From NCBI GenBank assembly GCA_020746105.1, contig CM036618.1, positions 14,491,001-14,555,000 on the forward strand: DNA of 64,000 nt, given 5' to 3'. Below the pieces are notes generated by a model that was not told where the DNA came from, did not search any database, and was given only the letters and a program-made list of their open reading frames with translations. Every line of letters begins with the position of its first letter. Positions within the stretch are counted from its first letter, which is position 1. This stretch comes from Trogon surrucura (lineage: Eukaryota > Chordata > Aves > Trogoniformes > Trogonidae). Made by a program: the position numbers and the translations under genes. Of this stretch, positions 12,401 to 21,400 are shown piece after piece.

Positions 12401-15400
12401 AGGCAGTAAGCAGAAGATGTGCTTTTCGCGATTAAAAACATCGAGTATCATACACCTTTGATAATCTGAAGAAAAAATAGATTTGTCATACCAGAAAGAT
12501 GCAGTCCATAGACAAATATACATCAAAAAATCCAAACCCTATGTGGTCTGACTGTAGCTGAAAAGTCAGGTCAGTCAGTAGCAGATACTACGGAGGCTAT
12601 TGGTAGTAGCACTGCAAATTAGGGTCCACTTAGCTATAAGTCGAACTCCTCCCCATCCACCCATGAAGTCACATCCATAGACAATATCATAAGCACAATT
12701 ACAAGAGATACACCTTTACCTTAATTTGGGATTATCAACATATTTTTTGAACTGCTTCACATTGTTCAAAGTTTGTTCTGCCAGCTCTCTTGATGGTTCT
12801 ACAATCAATGCTTTTGGAGCATTTGGAAGGTTCTGTGTTTGAACCACTTGTGCATTTCCTAAGTGGAAAAAGTTATGCCATTAAGACAAATTACATTTCC
12901 ATCTTGGAATTTTTTACTGGAAACAAACTTGGATTTTCTACTAATAATCTAAACCCTCGTGTTTCTAAATCCTCTGTTAAAGGGTGATGTTATTATTACC
13001 CATTCAATTATGAATACTTTAAAGATTAACAGAGATTACAAGAGAACTTTACTACAATAGTGGGTATACTGACCATGCAGCATATTAATTTCATTGCACA
13101 CACACTTCTTTTTAAGACTGCACTGTTGAGTGACTTAGTTAAAATTAAAATGTCAGATTATTTGTGGTCTAAAATGAAGAAAATTCTGAATATTTTTTAA
13201 AAAAGCACTAATATTGACACCAGTGAGATCACTGTAAGACCTTGAAGACAGCAGTGATGAAGCAATTAAAGAGATCAAAAGATGCTCTGTAACACAACCT
13301 GAATATAGAATTGAGAGCATTTTTAAAACTTAAACCTACCTGAGTGTTGCGATTTTACAACATTACCATCAGGAGCCTTGCAAAGACCAACATAGCCATC
13401 TTTTGGTGGAAACTTGAAATCTTCTTCACCAAAATTGAACTTCAATTCAGCATTCTAGATTTCAGTAAAGTTGTGTCACATAAACAGATTCAAGAGACCA
13501 CATAAAATGACAAAAAGAAAATCCACGATTAATTTCTCCATGTAAAACCAGCTAGACAAGAGTAAGGGGAAAGTGGTTTTATCCCACCTTACATTTTCCT
13601 TTCTCAAGTCATCTAAAATCTGCCAGACAACTTTTGCATGGCTTTAGAGCTTAAAATTCTTTTCTTCCATGAAAATATTCCCACCGACACATGAAAAACT
13701 TCTATGAACTTTTATGTTATGTTTGTATTGAACAACAAACCACAACTAAAAAAAATGGAAAAAAATCCCACAAACAAAAAAAACCCCAACAAACCACATT
13801 TTTTTGGACTTTGACATATCTTGGACGACCAAAATGCTTTGCCAAAACCTTTACTCAGTAAGAAACCATCTCAGAGAATATAACTCCAGAAAGACATACT
13901 ACTACACTAACTCTCATGTTCGAGTTGAGAATAAATAAAATGAGGATTTTGGTACTTGCAAGTTATTTGCTTGTATCTGGTAAATCACAATATATTGAAG
14001 TCTAATACAGGCAAGATAGTACTGGTATTAGGGATTAGTTATCCAAGCTATTTTACCCTTATATTCAAGTTTAGGTATTTCACTTTTTATTTAAATATCT
14101 GAATGATATTCATCAAAGCCAAGATACTGTAGTGACTGCTCCAGTAGTGAAATACTAGTAGACCAAAGGAAACAGAGAACGTTCAAGTACTACAGTAATT
14201 CATAGATTCACAGAATGGCTTGAGTTGGAACAGACCTTAAAGATCATCTAGTTTCATCCCCCCTGCCATGGGTCGGGGACAGCTCCCACTAGACCAGGTT
14301 GCTCGAAGCCCCATCCAACCTGGTCTTGAACACTCCCAGGAACGAGGCATCCACAGCTTCCCTGGGCAACCAGTTCCCGTGTCTCACCACCCTCACAGCA
14401 GTGTGGTGAATTAACTACAACTGTGGGTGGCTATGTGAATTTTATGTGTAAGCAGTTAGTTACCAAAACTAGAACAATTTTTACGATCTTGCACACCTTG
14501 TGATATTTCTAAATTACCTTTAGTACACAAGCTGCAAAAAGTGCTTGGTTCCTTATGTGTGGTGGGATTTCAAATGCAAGGCCAAGGTCCTTCCCTGAAA
14601 GCAGAGTTAATTCAGTCAGTCTGCACGTCTGTGCATTCCTCTCCCTGCCCCTCCTCCAATACAAGCATCCCAATAAAATTCCAAAGAAGCGAATAAAACT
14701 TACCATTTTTGGAAAACTTTATTTGCCCTTTATCTAGGTCTAGGTAACACCCAATCGTATCATGCATAGTGAATTCCTATAACAAGAGGAAGTTTGTGAG
14801 GCTGAGAGATTTTATTGTTCAGTGCATTATGAAAACTTAGTGTTTATATTCTGTCAGCTCTTAGTTTTCCCACTTCTCCCTACCAAATGCTAATTTTTCA
14901 GAGAAGCAAGTTCAGTCTATTTCAATAATATTACAGTGAATAGCATAGATTTTTGTGTGATTACAATTCTTCAGCAAACTGCCTAATTTATCCTAGATAT
15001 TTAAACATTTATTGCTGCTTTAAATTTCCTTTAAAACCAAACACTTTGACAGTGATAAATTTTAGTCACTTAGCTGGAAACATTCTCCATTATGTAAAAG
15101 TGCCTTTATTATCAAATATAAATCTAAGCTTAAAGCATCAAATATGGTAACAGAAACTTATATACTGACTATATAAAAAGACTAACTCTACAGAAAATAC
15201 TTTATACACGTTATGTATACTTAAGTAGTTAATTCAAATATCTTAAAATCTGTTCATTGCAAAGGTATTCAATAAAATTATACTATAAAGTACTGAGCTG
15301 TTGAGTTAGAAGAAGTCAATACCACAAAAAAAGCGCTACAATAGTGATAAAATCTGCAAGTTTTATGACATTGAGAGTTCCTTAACACCAGAAAGAGCCT

Positions 15401-18400
15401 TGAGTTTCTGCTGTATTATTTATATTTATATAAATGATGCTTAAACCTCTGAACTCTCGACTGGCATGCTAGACAAACTACCACAGATATTCCTGGTACA
15501 TATTTTCAGAAGCGTACATTAAGGTAACGGTTCTATCGGCAAACTCAACTCTACCGGCAGAAGTAGAGCATGACTAACTACATCTTATTAGCATTTAAGT
15601 ACACGTTTTGACATATTAGAGGGCTGTGTGATTACATCTACTTTAACTACTAGTAAACAGGATTTGATGCTCTCACTCCGACAGTCACCAACGCATACAG
15701 ACGAGTTGGTGTTGTTTAAGCTACGTTACAAAATAAATCAGTTAAACATTTTCTATATGTTACAGGTTAGAGGTTATCTGCTAAATAACAGTCAATATAT
15801 TCACAGTCTGGCCACAGTCATGAGCCTCAAGCCGATAACTGCTTTTGTTAAATCTGTTAATATGCTTCTATCAAAAAATGCATCATTTTTTTCCATGTAC
15901 TGTTGCCCAGTGACTTTCTCTTAAGTTATCACTATTACAAAAGACAGTGAATTGTTAAAGCACACAAGACGCAAAACTTGTAATGTTTCTACCAATGAAC
16001 AATTCAAGCTTACCTCACCATAGCTGTCAAATTGCTTGTTGTGAGATTTCTTACCAGTGCCACCAAAGCCAAAGCCAAATTTATCAGTTCCTGAAAACGT
16101 AAGACAAAGTGTAGCTTTTCATCTTCTGTTTTTCAGGTTACATTTTTTCATCTCTGTATTGGCAACTGAAACCTCTAACACTACCACGTAAAAAAAAAAA
16201 AAATAAAATCACGGTGCTAACTAAAGACCTCTAGATTTGACACATGCTAAACGACAGTACATTTACTGATCTTATTAGTCTTCAGTCATCTTAATTAAGA
16301 AAATTGAAATAAAAAGGAAAGCTACATGAGACAGGAAATGTTGCAGCCACCTAAGCAGATTTCCTCTTAAGAAAGAACAACAATTGTATAAAAAGCTTTA
16401 TACTCCTCTATAATGCCATCCTTCCCAAGGAGCCCATTCTCTGGAAGACTACAAGACTCCATCCATTCCATGCAAATATGGAAATCATCCATGGGATTGT
16501 TCTTTTGAAGGAAACTCACCCAAATCTAGTGAAGCCTGCATAGTTGACCAACCAACTCTGCACAAGCCTTGGTCATGACAGGAAACTTCATAGTAGTATT
16601 TCCCTTTAAAAAGAGAAAAACAATTTAAAATAAAACCTAAACTTCAATTTCATCAAGGTGGTTCGGTCTGGCTACTTCCAAGACCACGCAAGTCTAATAT
16701 TTCTACCCTTGTTCAAAGTGTCACAACTGGCTGCTATGTACAAACAGAGGGCAGGATTACCTGCAGGGCTCGGGAGACTATTTGAGGGTCTTTCTGAACA
16801 CCCACCTAGAACTACTGAACAATCAGTTTGACTGTTTCCAAGCAGCATGGGGCTTGGCCTCACAACTGCTGCCTCAACTGTGTAACCATGAAATTGGTGC
16901 ATGCACATGTGTGAAGCGTGTGAGGAAACGACTGGAAGCACTGTGTGAGCAGCTATTCTCTATTAAAAACACCTTAACAAAATCCATTAACAGATATTAG
17001 TTATGATTCTGTCTCCTTCAACTCAATCCTCTGTTGGGGAAAAGGTAATTTACAACACAAAGAAGGCAAAAAAGAGGTATCTGTCATTCCAAACTGTTCA
17101 GCTAGCCGTAAAGTGAGTAATGACACATTTGCTCAGATGGGTACGTTTTAAATGCAACCATCTACATTAACAATGGGTGACAAGCAAGCATTTCAGATGA
17201 AACTTTTACAAGAGTCCCTGAAGTACATAATTTTATATCTACCTTTAGTCACGCCTCTAGTTGCTCTGCATCCATGCCATTCTTTTACCTCTCTGCTTTG
17301 ACAACACAAACCATCTGATCCAATTGCTGAAAGTACAAGACAGTTTTAGTTAAAGAAATTGCCTCTCTAACCACTTTTAAAAGAAATCTTCATGCATACT
17401 TTCTTCTAGTTTACTCTTTTTTTTTCCACCAAGTAAAAATTTTCAAAGGAACATTAACTCACCAAAAGCTGATCCTCTATCATATGGGTTCATTTGCCAT
17501 TTATTGAGCACTAAGTTTGAAAAAGACAGCAACAGAAAAAGCATTAAACCAACAAGGTAAGCCTGGGAAACTCAAATTAGAAGTTCACACTGGCTCTACA
17601 GTATTTGACTTAATTTTCTGGGGAGACAGCTTTTTTCCAATGAAATTCATACAAGGTCAGAATGAAGGCCAACAAGTTGAAGGAGAGGTACAGATGCATA
17701 ATTGAAGGGTATTCTATGAAGACTAGAAAATATTTATAAAATAAACCAGAGTTCAACATCATCACAATCAAATGCAGCTAGAAATATTCAAGACTACACT
17801 AAGAGCAATAAATCTGAAATATATTTGCTATTCCTGTTCTAAGTTTAGATTTAAATATTTTTCAGGGTATCAGTTAAAACGGCGTTACTGAAGAGCTTAG
17901 ATATATGCACATCTAGCATATTTCTGACTTGGATTTTTCATGCTCCCAATAACATTTTGCAACGAAGTCTAGATGTTACGCAATATAAAGACTTTTTTGT
18001 TAAAACTAGATGTCACTTCAGCTAAGATTACTGAGTGTATTTACATTACATTCTTTCAAGGATTTTTTTCTTTTTTTTTTTTTTAAGTTGACTGTACTCT
18101 CACAACTGTAGCAGTAATACTAATGAAGCTGAAAGATGATAACTTCTGTTATATCTTTAAAGTGTTGTTTGTGCAGTTGCTGTCATAGAACCGTAGTCGT
18201 TAAGGTTGGAAAAAACCTCTAAGATCATCAAAGTCCAACCATCAGCCCAACACCACCATGACCACTAAACCACATCCCGAAGTGCCGTGTCTACATGTTT
18301 CTTGAAGGCCTCCAGGGATGGTGACTCCACCACTTCCCTGGGCAGTCTGGTCCAACGCTTCACTCTCACTTACATATAAATCTCAACCTACAAATACCAC

Positions 18401-21400
18401 AGACTGGACATGGCTACTGGCTTATAAGTTGCAAGCTTATTTAAGTAGATGTGTAATAGATTCTCAAATACTGCGCATATATCGTCATGGTTACAATCCA
18501 CTCTGTATCAATGAGTTCTGGCCCTGTGCATTTCCTGCTCTGTTCAACGTTTACTAATTCAAATTCGCAGCAACTCAAGTTGTTGTAATTCAGCTGGTAA
18601 ATCTAGACAGGGGTCAAAAGGAATGCAATAGCTTTATTCAGCACAGCAGAACTGAAAAACACACTATAGGGCTACCCCAGCCACAAAAAAATAAGTTTGA
18701 GTCTAGATGAGCTTTTTGTTCAAGCTCACTTAAGAAGCCCAAACCAATGGTGTGGTGCCACTGCTGATGTCTCATTTACCCCTGCAACTGAAAAAAGGTT
18801 TATGGTTTTTTTTTTTATTTTTTTTTGTAAGCTGGACACTAACATTCCACTTCTTGCAAGACACTAAATAAGTATGGCTTTCAGAAGAACACTGATGAGA
18901 GTGGTGTGGATCAGCCAGCCTTAAGCTGAAGGTAACAGGCAGATAAGATACTGCAGACAAACACACCCCAGTTCTCCGAGTCCATCAGTAAATTTATATT
19001 CACTGTTTTATAGAATACAGTGTGATGACATTCTATTTAAATTATCCCAAATTAAGGACAAGTTATGTCTGTAATGGCACATTAGGTTGACCTTTGGGAG
19101 GTGATGGAATCAACATGAATTAACAGTATTCCCAACTCGAGTAGTGTGACAGAAAAAAAAAAAAATTACCTGCCCCGCCGGTTTTAATAGTTGCTTTTCC
19201 CTTCTTGCCTTCCATCTGGTCCTTCAGCGTTTCATAAACAATCTGGATAACTGGAATGCTAAAAGCCTAAAAGGGAAAGTTATTTTCATTTCATAATTTA
19301 TACAGACATTTCCAGATATACAGTTAGCTTAGTTTTCAGGTGCAATACCCAGGGCCATAAACACATAAAAACACATCTACACATGTTTGTGAAGACAATA
19401 ATACTTTTAAAATACATATATAAAGAACATATACACATTCTCTATACATATGCACACAAACGTAACCTCTCACCACTTACACACTTGTACTTTCTGCTAA
19501 TTGAAATTTGATTACTTACACCAGTTTTTCCACTCCCTGTTTCAGCAGCCTATAGGAAGTAAAATTTAAGAGTTTAACAACAGTTGCAACTTACAGTGTA
19601 AGAACTGTTGCACACTTATTTTAATAAACTAAGCTTACTTTTACTCTTGCATAATACAGAAAAGCTTAGAGAGTAATGTCATTGCTTCACACAAGTCAGA
19701 TGTGAACACAAACATAGAAACTTTTACAATATACTTCAAAAAATAAAACCAAAAAAGCTCCCAGAGTCCACCAGGAAAAAAAAAATCTATGACCAATTTC
19801 TGGAGGTGACAGAGAGGATTAGAGGAAGTATTATTTTGATTATGGAAACATAGAATGGTTTAGGTTGGAAGAGACCTTGAAGATCATCTAATTCCAACTC
19901 CCCCGCCGTGGGCAGGGACACCTCCCTCCCACTAGCCCAAGTTGCTCAAATCCCCATCCAACCTGGCCTTCAACGCTTCCAGGGATCAAGAACAGAGACC
20001 CACAGAAGACATAATAAACAAGGTATCCTAATTTGTTATCTTCAAGGTTACGATTACCGAAGCATCTGTGCCATGCAGATCTATGTCAGTGTTGAGGGTT
20101 CAGGCTGGGCCGATCCTTGAACACTGACAGCTGTTCTCTAAGCCCTCTCCCTCCCCAAAAGAGAAGGGAAAGGGAATAAAGCAGACAGGCTTGTAGATTG
20201 GAAAAAGAAAACTATGACAGTTTTAATAAACCAATAATAGTACTAATAAGGAAATAATGAAAATAATTAAATATATACAAATCCAGTATTGAACCCAGCT
20301 ACCCTCTCCTCAGTAGCAATCCCCATTGATGCTGCAGAAGAGGCAGCACCAGGGAAGCCCCAGGCTCAGCAGCAGAGGGGAGCTGGATACAGGAACAGGA
20401 TTCAGGAACACAAGATTGGGATCAAAGGCAGAAAAATGGATGGAATCCTCCTTGGACAGCAGCCATTGAAGAAGAGGCAGAGCAAGAAGTACTTAATCCC
20501 CATGATCCCTCATCTTTATACTAAATATGACATATATGGAATTGAACACATTTTTTGGTCACCTGTCCTGTCTGCTACTCACTGGAGGTGTAACCTTTTA
20601 CTTCCTTGGGTCCCCTCTTGCTTCCCAGCACGGCACACGAGGTCTAGCAGTGGCCTTGGTTATTATATAAGCAAGAGCCTTTCTGCATACCAATGCCAAG
20701 CAGTAACCATAAACATCAGGCATTATCACTTGTAGTAGCAGACACTGTCTGCAAAATCATGCTGTTAACTTCAGGAACTGCAGCCTCTTAGAAGAGGTTG
20801 AGCTGAAAAGCAAAATCCCTGAACAGAAATGGTTCTGTTTAGCGCAAACCAGGACAGTCAGGTATTTGACAAAAAGAAGAACAGATGAAGTCAAACAGCT
20901 CTTACTCATGGGGCAGTCAAAATACAAAGCCTTAAAAAGAATGAATCCCATCTGTACAACAGTTCAAGAACACCAGGAACTCAGAGAGGTGTTTAGCAGA
21001 AGCAAATACTTCCTATTGAAGAAGAGCATGAGACCTAGTCCAACTACAGCCACTTCTGGAAAGAAAATTGACTGCACAGACAACAACTAAATGATGTTGG
21101 CTTTTTGGCCTTTTAGGAACAGTGCTACCTTGCATACATACCATGAGTACATCACCACCTCCCAGGATCAGCGGGATGGATTCTGCTTGGATATCTGTAG
21201 GAAGACTACAGAAAAGAACACATTAACACAAACCAAAGTTATCAGTAGGAAAGGGGATTTTTGCTTCTACGGGAACTCCCAGAAAGCATGGTCACCTGCA
21301 AGACGGGAAATTGCAAGTAAATGTTATTCTTCTTGGCTTGCAGCTAAGGAAGTGCAAAGGATTCCATTTACATGGAGAACCTGGAACTGAAGACGTACCT

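Noticed and set aside
20289-20735. 148-codon plus-strand open frame
   Set aside because: It lies antisense within the LTR-like block in DDX1 intron 3 and matches no retroviral protein that I recognise.
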